Shown here: positions 32,567-40,325 of the stretch, piece after piece | How the letters are laid out: every line of letters starts with the position of its first letter | How positions within the stretch are numbered: the first letter of the stretch is position 1 | Assembly: GCF_003966225.1 (NCBI RefSeq) | Contig: NZ_RXNU01000013.1 | Span: 90,946-154,945 of the forward strand | Reading direction: 5' to 3' | Origin: Shewanella canadensis | GTDB lineage: Bacteria; Pseudomonadota; Gammaproteobacteria; Enterobacterales; Shewanellaceae | DNA: 64,000 nt | Position numbers and translations under genes: made by a program | Notes under the pieces: generated by a model | The model's input: only the letters and a program-made list of their open reading frames with translations | What the model was told of the DNA's origin: nothing | Database searches by the model: none

Positions 32567-34414
32567 CTACCTCTGTCTCACTACTGGGTATTTCTCATAG
32601 TTATCATCGAAGTAAGGACTTCTTTGATAAAACCAGCGTAAACGCGCCTTGGGGTCGGCGGCGAATACTTCATCTTTGAGTGCTTCATTAAATGCCTGTT
32701 GTAGCTTTGGATCCTCCTGGAGCATCTGGGCTGCTAAAGGCTCAACGGCATAGTTTTCAATATATTCAGTTCTGGTAAATATTGGATTGAAAAATCCCCA
32801 TTGCAACAAAGAGTCTGGCGATTGAGGCTCAAGCAACAAGATGGCAAGGTCGCCAAGGGGTTGTCTGGTATCTATCTTGACAGTGCCCACAGGAAGTAGG
32901 GTATCGATTGGGTTGATCACTGCCTGGGCGCTTACACGCTGTCGACCCTCGTAGTCCTTACCTGAAAAAACCGGCTGACTCAGGTGGTATTGATCGACAC
33001 TTAATTGAGTCGGTACTTCTAAGCGGGTCATTCTTATACCGTGGATATTAAGTCTTTCGATAACGTCAGCCCATTGTGGTGGTATGTAATAGGCGCTTGG
33101 GCGGTGCACCCGAATGTCTGCGACTGAGTTACCCATGACTGGCAGATTGGGATAGAGTTCAGGTTCACCAGTCCAACGCACCACATCGTTACCACTGATA
33201 GCACTTTGCTCTAATCGGTAACTTATTCCCTTAAAGTCCCAGCCCTTTTCCTGCTGTTTCTCCTTCCAGGTCAGGGTGAGCTGCTGTGGGTAGTTGTACC
33301 TATCTTGCTGAATGGCAGACCTAAGCTTAGTGGATTGTTCACCAACTGTCTTGAGGGTTGCCTCCAGCATGACGTAGGTGCCGAGAACGCGCTGCTTGAA
33401 GGGTTTAAGGCTGTGATTTTCGATTAAAATGGTCGGCAGGTGTCGGGCATCGCCATAGCCGTTTGAATATCTGGGGCTTGGATTCCACAGCGACATACCT
33501 TTGGTTATGTCGGTATTATCGAGTGCAAATATCAACTGCCCCGGAATATGCCCCTGAGCCGAAAGTTCAGCCTCTATCGCCGGGCGATAGCTCTGTTCAA
33601 GCCAGCGGTAACTGGCCGGACTTAGTCCCTGGGGCTGGTTGTAGCCGAAGGTGACATCGTACTGGTAATCTATGCCATCGGTGACATGCACATCGATATA
33701 GAGATCCGGTTGCCACTCATTGATGGCGTGCAGCATATGTTGCATCTCAAGGGCATCGGCCTTGGCATAATCTCTATTCAGATTGAGGTTTTTTGATGTG
33801 GTGCGCCACCCCATATTCACTGGTCCGCGTTGATTGACCCGGTTATATTGGGTCGAACGTTCATGAGCATCTACACTAAAAATGGGTACAAACAGTAAGT
33901 TGGCATTATCTAGTAGAGCGCCTTTATCCCCGATAACGATATCTCTTAACAGCATCATGCCGGCATCTTTGCCGTCGATCTCTCCGGAGTGGATCCCAGC
34001 CTGCACCAGTATGCTAGCCTTCCCATTTTTCTGTAACTCCTCTGGAGAGTCTGCACCTTCACTCGATGCGATAATCATCCAGATGTCTCGTCCTTGCGGG
34101 CTCTTACCCAGGCTGACCTTTTTCAGTTTATCCGTTTGTTCAATGAGTTTATCGAGCCAGGCGAAGGTTTCATCATAGCTTGGACTCGTCTTAAGACCGT
34201 TTTGCTCGAATGGTGTAGCCCAGGGGTTATCAGCACTGACGAGCAGTGCCTCACTCTTGCCATGCCACTCGATGGCTGGTGGCAGTATGGCATCGTTGAT
34301 ATAAGTTGTGGCTATGCGGGGCTCTGCTAACTGGGGAATCACTTCATCGTTAGCTAGTGTGCTGGAGCTTGAAAGGCTAACTAAGATGGCGGCCGCTAGG
34401 TGCTTAAAACGCAT
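32567..34414 (-). CDS. exported M14-family zinc carboxypeptidase-like peptidase
   Basis: A 615-residue protein with a signal peptide (cleavage near LAN, residue 22). The M14 peptidase domain (about 60-370) has the zinc-binding HSGEIDGKDAG (His and Glu), the substrate-binding NLNRDYAKAD, and the third zinc ligand in YIDVHVTDG. ILIENHSLKPFK follows near the end of the catalytic domain. The C-terminal half (about 370-615) is an accessory region common in large Shewanella M14 members. It should cleave C-terminal residues from peptides in the periplasm or outside the cell. Confidence 0.88.
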   Translation of the reverse strand: MRFKHLAAAILVSLSSSSTLANDEVIPQLAEPRIATTYINDAILPPAIEWHGKSEALLVSADNPWATPFEQNGLKTSPSYDETFAWLDKLIEQTDKLKKVSLGKSPQGRDIWMIIASSEGADSPEELQKNGKASILVQAGIHSGEIDGKDAGMMLLRDIVIGDKGALLDNANLLFVPIFSVDAHERSTQYNRVNQRGPVNMGWRTTSKNLNLNRDYAKADALEMQHMLHAINEWQPDLYIDVHVTDGIDYQYDVTFGYNQPQGLSPASYRWLEQSYRPAIEAELSAQGHIPGQLIFALDNTDITKGMSLWNPSPRYSNGYGDARHLPTILIENHSLKPFKQRVLGTYVMLEATLKTVGEQSTKLRSAIQQDRYNYPQQLTLTWKEKQQEKGWDFKGISYRLEQSAISGNDVVRWTGEPELYPNLPVMGNSVADIRVHRPSAYYIPPQWADVIERLNIHGIRMTRLEVPTQLSVDQYHLSQPVFSGKDYEGRQRVSAQAVINPIDTLLPVGTVKIDTRQPLGDLAILLLEPQSPDSLLQWGFFNPIFTRTEYIENYAVEPLAAQMLQEDPKLQQAFNEALKDEVFAADPKARLRWFYQRSPYFDDNYEKYPVVRQR

Positions 34415-34955
34415 GTTAGGTACTCAATGTTGATCTTATTATTAGCCAGTTATCTTTCATTAAAAATGTAATGAATACAAGGGGGCGTTTAAAGTTCTGG
34501 TCACTATAATTTGACCTTTTTAGTTAGACTTCGTCTAACAACTAACGTCGTGGGTTTCCAACCCACACCCGGGCAAGGAGGACTGCTCGTCCTCATCCTC
34601 CTTGCATCCACCTATGACGCCCCGGCAAAGTTGTGCTCCTCAGTGCTTATGGATAAATCCCTGACACTTCCGATGGGACATCCTGCCCCCCGAAAGTTAG
34701 TCCGACATCCATGTCGGCCTCACGAGATTTATTCCAACGCCCATCGGCAACTTCCAACGGGGAATCATCGTATCTGGTGAGTCCCTTGGCTTGTTTAGCT
34801 TACCTGAATTTAAATGTTCATTTTTGAGAGGGTAGAGTTAATTGCTTGAATTGCTTAGACTGTTCTGAATGGTGACTTCTTATACAATAAGGTAAACTTG
34901 CTCAACAGGTTTAATTAAAGCCTATTAGATTTAATCTAATATTAAGGATTTTTAT
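34415..34955. repeat. structured intergenic repeat region
   Basis: No credible gene is present. From 34523 to about 34760 there is a series of perfect short hairpins: GTTAGAC-TTC-GTCTAAC (34523-34539), GTGGGTT-TCC-AACCCAC (34550-34566), GCAAGGAGGA with TCCTCCTTGC (34573-34605), and CCGACAT-CC-ATGTCGG (34702-34717). The composition is far more GC-rich than the flanks. It resembles dispersed intergenic repeats of Shewanella genomes. The following 34800-34955 stretch is AT-rich and holds the promoter of the next gene. Confidence 0.6.
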
Positions 34956-35663
34956 ATGTTTCGTATTTTCTCTATTTTGTTAGTTGGTATTATGCTTCAA
35001 GGATGTGCCTCTAAATCATATACAACAAAATTAGAAACACCTATTGAACGTGAATTGATTAAAAATGATTATTTTTCGTCAATTGACTCAAAAAGCAATA
35101 AGCACTTGTCTGCGAGTATTGGTGATGAGTTGTTCGTTATGAATAGATTTCTTCCTTCAACGAAAGAAGTGGTAAGCATTATTCCTCCAACAGGAAATAA
35201 GTTTCCGTATAGCTCTGTTTGGAGTGGAACATATCAATATAACGATGGTAATTCAGGTGACTTGATTGTGTACACCACCCCAGGTTATTACAAAGGAACA
35301 ATAGGAATTCTCTTGGATGAAAATGAGGAGATGGCAACAACTCATCCTTTAGTCCAAGTCGAAGGGTTTAAAAAGGGCCGTAGGTGGAAATTAAATGCCA
35401 ATGGTAAATTTTTTACTATCCCATCAATAAATATCGACAGTTGGGCACTGAGGTACGGGGGCCATAATGACAATAAATATATATTTGAGATTGTAAATAA
35501 ACACGAATCCAAAAATACAGATGTTTTGCAAACGATATACGTGAGTGAAGAAAAATTCCGTAAGGGATTTATTATTAGAAATGTCTTAATTTTAGGCTTG
35601 AACACTGATGAGTATGGGGTCATCCAATATCAAATTTCAGATGTTCTAGCGCGAAATAGTTAA
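34956..35663 (+). CDS. AT-rich lipoprotein of unknown function
   Basis: A 235-residue protein with a lipoprotein signal and lipobox MLQGC (Cys at about 21). I recognise no family. The mature part is rich in Tyr, Asn and Lys, without repeats or further membrane segments, and has beta-type stretches such as SSVWSGTYQYNDGNSGDLIVYTTPGYYKG. The base composition is clearly more AT-rich than neighbouring genes, and intergenic repeats flank it on both sides. Both facts suggest a horizontally acquired gene. A weak AAGGA site precedes the ATG. Confidence 0.65.
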   Translation: MFRIFSILLVGIMLQGCASKSYTTKLETPIERELIKNDYFSSIDSKSNKHLSASIGDELFVMNRFLPSTKEVVSIIPPTGNKFPYSSVWSGTYQYNDGNSGDLIVYTTPGYYKGTIGILLDENEEMATTHPLVQVEGFKKGRRWKLNANGKFFTIPSINIDSWALRYGGHNDNKYIFEIVNKHESKNTDVLQTIYVSEEKFRKGFIIRNVLILGLNTDEYGVIQYQISDVLARNS

Positions 35664-36002
35664 ATAGAGGGCTTAACGTTAACTTATCGAAGAAGTAAGT
35701 TCTGCTTTTAAACTCCGGTGTAGATGCGGCTGTGACCGTCCGTGACATGGACGTCACGGCCGAGGTTATAGGGACATACTCGCACCGTGTCACAGAAGTA
35801 TCTGCACATAAGCCCACTGCAGGTAATAGGTAACAATGAGGTTATGAGCTATCAAACCTCTATCAAGTACCGTTATCCATCTGACATCATAAATAAAACA
35901 TCAGTCATAAAAAATCCCAGCTAAGCAGAAGCTAGAGCTGGGATTATTGGACGTACGATTCAATCAGCTATCAGGCTACAAGTAACCCAATAGAAAGACC
36001 TA
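35664..36002. repeat. intergenic repeat and pckA terminator region
   Basis: There is no gene. A hairpin GTGACCGTCC / GGACGTCAC lies at 35732-35757, inside a GC-rich block (35715-35820) that resembles Shewanella intergenic repeats. The pckA terminator follows at 35908-35945. Confidence 0.5.
35908..35945 (-). terminator. intrinsic terminator of pckA
   Basis: A 10-bp stem (AATCCCAGCT / AGCTGGGATT) with a small inner palindrome. On the minus strand it is followed by a run of six Ts, so it terminates pckA. Confidence 0.85.
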
Positions 36003-37544
36003 TTAAGCATTCGGTCCGGAATGCTTGATCGAATCTGGTACCTGGTATTTAGCAAAGTTCTCAGTGAAACTCTCGGCTAATTGTTGTGCATACTCAGCAT
36101 ATTTAGCCTTATCTTCCCAGGTATTCACCGGGTTAAGCAGCTTGGTCTCGACGCCGGGAATAGAAACCGGGACATTCAGGTTCAGCTTAGCCAGGTGTTC
36201 AGTCTCGACGCCCTTCAGATCGTCATTAACAATCGCATCGATGATCGCGCGGGTCGTTGGTATATCGAAACGCTTGCCGATACAGTGAGGACCGCCAGTC
36301 CAACCGGTATTAACAAGATAAACCTGACTACCGAACGATTCGATACGCTTCATCAACAGTTCTGCGTAAACGCCCGCCGGGCGAGGGAAGAAAGGTGCAC
36401 CGAAACAGGTAGAGAAAGTGGATTGGATCGCAGAGCTTGAGCCCATCTCTGTCGAGCCGACTTTCGCCGTGTAACCCGATAAGAAATGGTAGGCCGCCTG
36501 CTCTTTAGTGAGTATAGATACCGGTGGTAAGACACCCGAAACATCACAGGTCAGGAAGACCACTGCATGAGGCTCTGCACCACGGTTCTCCTCCTTACGC
36601 AGCTCGATATGTTCGAGTGGATAAGCAGCACGGCTGTTTTCTGTGAGACTCGAGTTAGAGTAATCAGGAACACGATGTTCATCCATGACAACATTTTCGA
36701 GTACGGTGCCGAAGCGGATGGCATCCCAGATAACGGGCTCATTCTTCTGGCTCAGGTCGATACATTTTGCGTAACAGCCGCCTTCGATGTTAAAAACGCC
36801 ACCGGGTGCCCAGCCGTGCTCGTCGTCGCCGATGAGAAAGCGCTTAGGATCGGCCGACAGTGTGGTCTTGCCTGTACCAGACAGACCGAAAAAGAGTGTC
36901 GTGTCGCCTTTGATCCCAACGTTAGCCGAGCAGTGCATAGGGAGCACGCCCTTTGCCGGAAGAAGGAAGTTTTGTACCGAAAACATAGATTTTTTCATCT
37001 CACCGGCATACTTAAGGCCTGCAAGGAGTACCTTACGCTCGGCAAAGTTGATGATCACGGTAGCATCAGAGTGAGTGCCGTCTCTTTCTGGTACGCATTC
37101 AAAACCCGGCGCGTTCATGATCTGCCAGACAGGCTTATCGGCAGTATTAAATTGCTCAGGAACGATAAAGAGATTACGAGCAAACAGTTGATGCCAAGCC
37201 GTTTCGGTGGTGACTCGTACCGGTTGATAATGCTCTGGATCTGCACCGACTTCCAGGTCAGAGACAAATAGCTCTTTGTCGCCGAGGTAAGCCTCTACTC
37301 TGTTCCACAGCGCGGTAAAAACGGTTTGTTCGAAAGGCTTGTTGACCGGGCCCCAATCAATGTCTGCTTCCGAGCCTGGCTCTTTAACGATAAAACGATC
37401 GTTAGGCGAGCGTCCGGTGCGTTCACCAGTTTTTGCGACTAGTGCACCGTTTGCAGTCAGTTCACCTTCTCCTCTGGATAGAGCAAGTTCAATGAGTTGT
37501 GCCGTCGAGGGGTTACGGTGAGTACTGTGTGTTCCATCCGCCAT
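36003..37544 (-). CDS. pckA: phosphoenolpyruvate carboxykinase (ATP)
   Basis: A 513-residue ATP-dependent PEP carboxykinase that makes PEP from oxaloacetate in gluconeogenesis. Visible motifs are GERTGRSPNDRFIV (near residue 40), the P-loop GLSGTGKTTLSADP (about 226-239), FLIGDDEHGW for metal binding, and LVNTGWTGG. The start at 37544 gives the 513-residue length I recall for Shewanella PckA and has GGAG nine bases upstream. An in-frame ATG at 37559 would add five residues. The order pckA-hslO-hslR matches the enterobacterial order. Confidence 0.95.
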   Translation of the reverse strand: MADGTHSTHRNPSTAQLIELALSRGEGELTANGALVAKTGERTGRSPNDRFIVKEPGSEADIDWGPVNKPFEQTVFTALWNRVEAYLGDKELFVSDLEVGADPEHYQPVRVTTETAWHQLFARNLFIVPEQFNTADKPVWQIMNAPGFECVPERDGTHSDATVIINFAERKVLLAGLKYAGEMKKSMFSVQNFLLPAKGVLPMHCSANVGIKGDTTLFFGLSGTGKTTLSADPKRFLIGDDEHGWAPGGVFNIEGGCYAKCIDLSQKNEPVIWDAIRFGTVLENVVMDEHRVPDYSNSSLTENSRAAYPLEHIELRKEENRGAEPHAVVFLTCDVSGVLPPVSILTKEQAAYHFLSGYTAKVGSTEMGSSSAIQSTFSTCFGAPFFPRPAGVYAELLMKRIESFGSQVYLVNTGWTGGPHCIGKRFDIPTTRAIIDAIVNDDLKGVETEHLAKLNLNVPVSIPGVETKLLNPVNTWEDKAKYAEYAQQLAESFTENFAKYQVPDSIKHSGPNA

Positions 37545-37691
37545 TTGTAGGGTCTCCATGTTTAAGGTCGGAATTATTTGCCAGTCTTTGCTGACTTGTC
37601 TTTTTATCTAAAAAATGGGCGTCTTGATGCGCTGAAATGTGATTGTAACTTAAGCAGATATGAATGTGTGAGGAAGATCGTGTTTTGGGTT

Positions 37692-37726
37692 AAAAAAAGA
37701 GGACGCTCACAGGCGTCCTCTTTTTG
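37692..37726. terminator. strong intrinsic terminator of hslO
   Basis: A perfect 11-bp stem (AAAGAGGACGC / GCGTCCTCTTT) with a 6-base loop and T-runs on both strands. It lies just past the hslO stop and separates hslO from pckA. Confidence 0.9.
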
Positions 37727-37747
37727 TACATTGTGATCACTGAGGCG

Positions 37748-38608
37748 TTATTGTTTGGTCTCAGGTGCTTGAGTATTGCTGAAAATAGCTTCAACATCAA
37801 TTGAATCAAAGTCATAGGTTGTATTGCAGTATTCGCAACCCATCTCTATCTTGCCTTGTTCGGCAATGATCGTATCAATTTCAGCTTTTGAAACGGTGCG
37901 AATTGCCGAGGCGCTACGCTCTCTCGAACAGGTACATGAGAAAGTCACTTCGATAGGGTCAAACAGACGAACCTCTTCCTGGTGGTAGAGCCGATGTAAT
38001 ACCTCCTCAGCTTCCAGATCGAAAATCTCTTCGGCCTTAACCGTTGCGGTGAGTTGCTCTAAGTGTTCAAACTCTGCATTGTGATCGCCTTCGCTCGGTA
38101 GAACCTGAAGCAACATACCGGCAGCTTGTTTACCGTTGGCAAACAGAGATATTTTAGTGGGTAATTGTTCAGACTGAGTAAAATACTCCTCAAGGCACGC
38201 GGCAAGAGAGTCTTTGTCCAGTGCTACAACTCCTTGATAGCGTTCGCCTTTAGCTGGGGATAAAGTGATGACCATATGCCCTTTGCCGAACAGTTGTTGC
38301 AGAGTCGCACCATCGCTTAGTTCACCATCCCAGCGAGCAACGCCTCTGAGTTGTTGAAGGTTGTTGCCATTGATTACTGCAAGTGAGATAGGGCCATCTC
38401 CTTGAAGTTGAACACTAATATCACCGCTGAACTTCAGCGTAGCGGTTAGCAGTGATGTGGCAGCCATCAACTCACCCAAGAGTTCCTGAATTTGTGTAGG
38501 GTAAGTATGAGCCGAGAGGATCTCTTGATAACTCTGCTCAAGCTGCACTAATTCGCCTCGGACGTCTGCATTTTCAAATAGATAGCGGTGTAAATTATCT
38601 TTACTCAT
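37748..38608 (-). CDS. hslO: redox-regulated chaperone Hsp33
   Basis: A 286-residue Hsp33. The C-terminal redox switch has the four zinc-binding cysteines, CTC (about residues 231-233) and CEYC (about 263-266), which release zinc and form disulfides under oxidative stress to activate holdase function. The N-terminal domain shows the usual GELMAATSLLTATLKFSG block. It lies about 120 bp downstream of hslR on the same strand and probably shares its heat-shock control, though no sigma-32 promoter was identified. Confidence 0.95.
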   Translation of the reverse strand: MSKDNLHRYLFENADVRGELVQLEQSYQEILSAHTYPTQIQELLGELMAATSLLTATLKFSGDISVQLQGDGPISLAVINGNNLQQLRGVARWDGELSDGATLQQLFGKGHMVITLSPAKGERYQGVVALDKDSLAACLEEYFTQSEQLPTKISLFANGKQAAGMLLQVLPSEGDHNAEFEHLEQLTATVKAEEIFDLEAEEVLHRLYHQEEVRLFDPIEVTFSCTCSRERSASAIRTVSKAEIDTIIAEQGKIEMGCEYCNTTYDFDSIDVEAIFSNTQAPETKQ

Positions 38609-38732
38609 TTCGGTTTCAATCTCACAATGTCATTCGGTATAAAACTATTCAGTTAACTGAGCAGTTATCAGTTATTTGGGTATAGTGCTTAATATATGGT
38701 CTTTAATTGTTACTTCAATGCCGAACTTGATA

Positions 38733-39131
38733 TTAGCTCTCTTTAAAGCGTATCAATTGTCGGCGTTGCTTCTTATCTGGTTTATGATCCGGAGCCGGAT
38801 TGTTCAAGACATTTAATCGTCTCGCCTCAGCATAGGTTTCTCTTTTCGCTAAGCTTTCGGGTGTTTCCTGGTACAGAGTTTGAGCGAATGTTGCTTTTTG
38901 ACGCTGATCTGACAGTTTTTTAATGACGATCTCTTTTTCGTCATAACCCTGTCTTAATTTTATTACAGCATCTAATTCTGCCAGTTTACTGGATTTTGCT
39001 CTCTGTCCGTTGTAGTGAACTTTACCACCATTAATCATCTCTTTTGCGATGGCACGGGTCTTATAGAAGCGTGCAGCCCAAAGCCATTTATCCAGACGGA
39101 TGGCTTTTGGTTGTTCTGATGGCTTGTTCAT
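38733..39131 (-). CDS. hslR: ribosome-associated heat-shock protein Hsp15
   Basis: A 132-residue S4-domain protein. The S4 motif IRLDKWLWAARFYKTRAIAKEMINGGKVHYNG occupies about residues 11-42, followed by the Hsp15-type basic C-terminus KPDKKQRRQLIRFKES. Hsp15 binds free 50S subunits carrying stalled peptidyl-tRNA and helps recycle them. It is next to hslO, as in many gammaproteobacteria, and divergent from the gsp operon. Confidence 0.93.
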   Translation of the reverse strand: MNKPSEQPKAIRLDKWLWAARFYKTRAIAKEMINGGKVHYNGQRAKSSKLAELDAVIKLRQGYDEKEIVIKKLSDQRQKATFAQTLYQETPESLAKRETYAEARRLNVLNNPAPDHKPDKKQRRQLIRFKES

Positions 39132-39388
39132 CGAGTCTCCATAGTAAAATTAATGATGGGCGACTTCACATGCTGGGTAATAAAATCGCTTTTTAGTGTT
39201 CCAATCACCTAATATAGCGACCAGCTTCACACCCTTTTTAGGCGCGTAAAGTTAGCATATTTGGGCGATTTTCGCCAATTAAGCAGGTGTTATGGGCTTG
39301 TTGCCATTAGCCGTGTAGGTTAGCATGAGTCACGACATCCTAAATTATCTTAAGCAGAACAGAGACCTGTATAGAGGGTCCACTCAAT

Positions 39389-40300
39389 ATGGATTTATTA
39401 GATAAAGTTATTAATAAGGCTGCGGGAATACCGCATAAGCCTTTGAGTTTAGCGGCTTTTTGGGTCGGTTTGATAGTGACCGTTTACCTCTTGGCTCAGA
39501 TCACCTGGAAGTTAGTTCCAGCCTCTGATCCACCACCAAATTGGCTGCCTACCCCCGTAACCAGCAGTTCGGGTAGTCGTGTCAGTATTTCCGATCTGAA
39601 AGAGTTATCTCTGTTCGGCAAGGCCGATTCAAGCTCCAGTCAGCCCAAAATTTCACCAGTTGAAGAAAAGATCACTGATGCTCCTAAGACCTCACTTTCG
39701 ATTCAATTGACCGGCGTTGTGGCCTCGACATCACAACAACATGGTTTAGCAGTTATTGCTTCAAGTGGTAGTCAGAACACCTATAGTTTAGGTGATAAAA
39801 TTAAAGGTACTTCGGCTTCGCTCAAAGAGGTCTATGCTGACCGTATTATTATCACTAACAGTGGTCGTTACGAGACCTTGATGTTAGATGGTCTAAAATA
39901 TGAGACCGGAGGCAAGGCGAACCAGCATTTACAGCGGGCTAAGTCGTCGGTGAGCAAGGTCGACAAGAGAAAAGATCGTCAGGTTGCCAAGGAGCTGGTG
40001 AGTTCAAGAGACGAGCTGTTAGCCGATCCAAGTAAATTGACCGACTATCTGGCCATTTCACCGGTAAAACGTGGTGGAGAGCTTCAGGGCTACCGTTTAA
40101 ATCCGGGTAAAGATAGAGAACTATTCAAGAAGGCCGGTTTTAAGGCCAATGATTTAGCAAAATCAATAAATGGCTACGATTTGACTCAGATGAGTCAGGC
40201 ATTAGAAGTTATGGCACAACTACCTGAATTAACCGAGATCTCACTGATGATCGAACGGGAAGGGCAGCTGGTTGAGATCCTGTTCAGTCTGCCGCAATAA
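39389..40300 (+). CDS. gspC: type II secretion inner-membrane protein GspC
   Basis: A 303-residue protein. It has a short cytoplasmic N-terminus, one membrane helix (about residues 20-40), a Pro/Ser-rich linker, the homology region (about 100-175, LTGVVASTSQQHGLAVI) that binds the secretin N0 domain, and a C-terminal PDZ domain (about 225-303). GspC links the inner-membrane platform to GspD. It starts the twelve-gene gspC-N operon; the ORFs follow on one strand with short gaps or overlaps. Confidence 0.95.
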   Translation: MDLLDKVINKAAGIPHKPLSLAAFWVGLIVTVYLLAQITWKLVPASDPPPNWLPTPVTSSSGSRVSISDLKELSLFGKADSSSSQPKISPVEEKITDAPKTSLSIQLTGVVASTSQQHGLAVIASSGSQNTYSLGDKIKGTSASLKEVYADRIIITNSGRYETLMLDGLKYETGGKANQHLQRAKSSVSKVDKRKDRQVAKELVSSRDELLADPSKLTDYLAISPVKRGGELQGYRLNPGKDRELFKKAGFKANDLAKSINGYDLTQMSQALEVMAQLPELTEISLMIEREGQLVEILFSLPQ

Positions 40301-40325
40301 AAAAGGTTTTAGGGGAAGTAAACAA

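Noticed and set aside
34523..34539. The palindrome GTTAGAC-TTC-GTCTAAC, which resembles the core ends of an integron attC site.
   Set aside because: Only the short outer boxes match; the inner stem, spacing and adjacent integrase or cassettes are absent. It fits the hairpin array better.
34511..34780. A plus-strand reading frame of about 89 codons through the structured repeat region.
   Set aside because: It lies over the GC-rich hairpin array, has no ribosome site, and the predicted sequence looks like translated repeat DNA (LASTYDAPAKLCSS). A real gene is not supported.
37632..37655. A TGTGATTGTAACTTAAG stretch upstream of pckA as a possible CRP site.
   Set aside because: Only one half of the palindrome matches; the second half TCACA is missing. 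Not enough to report as a feature.
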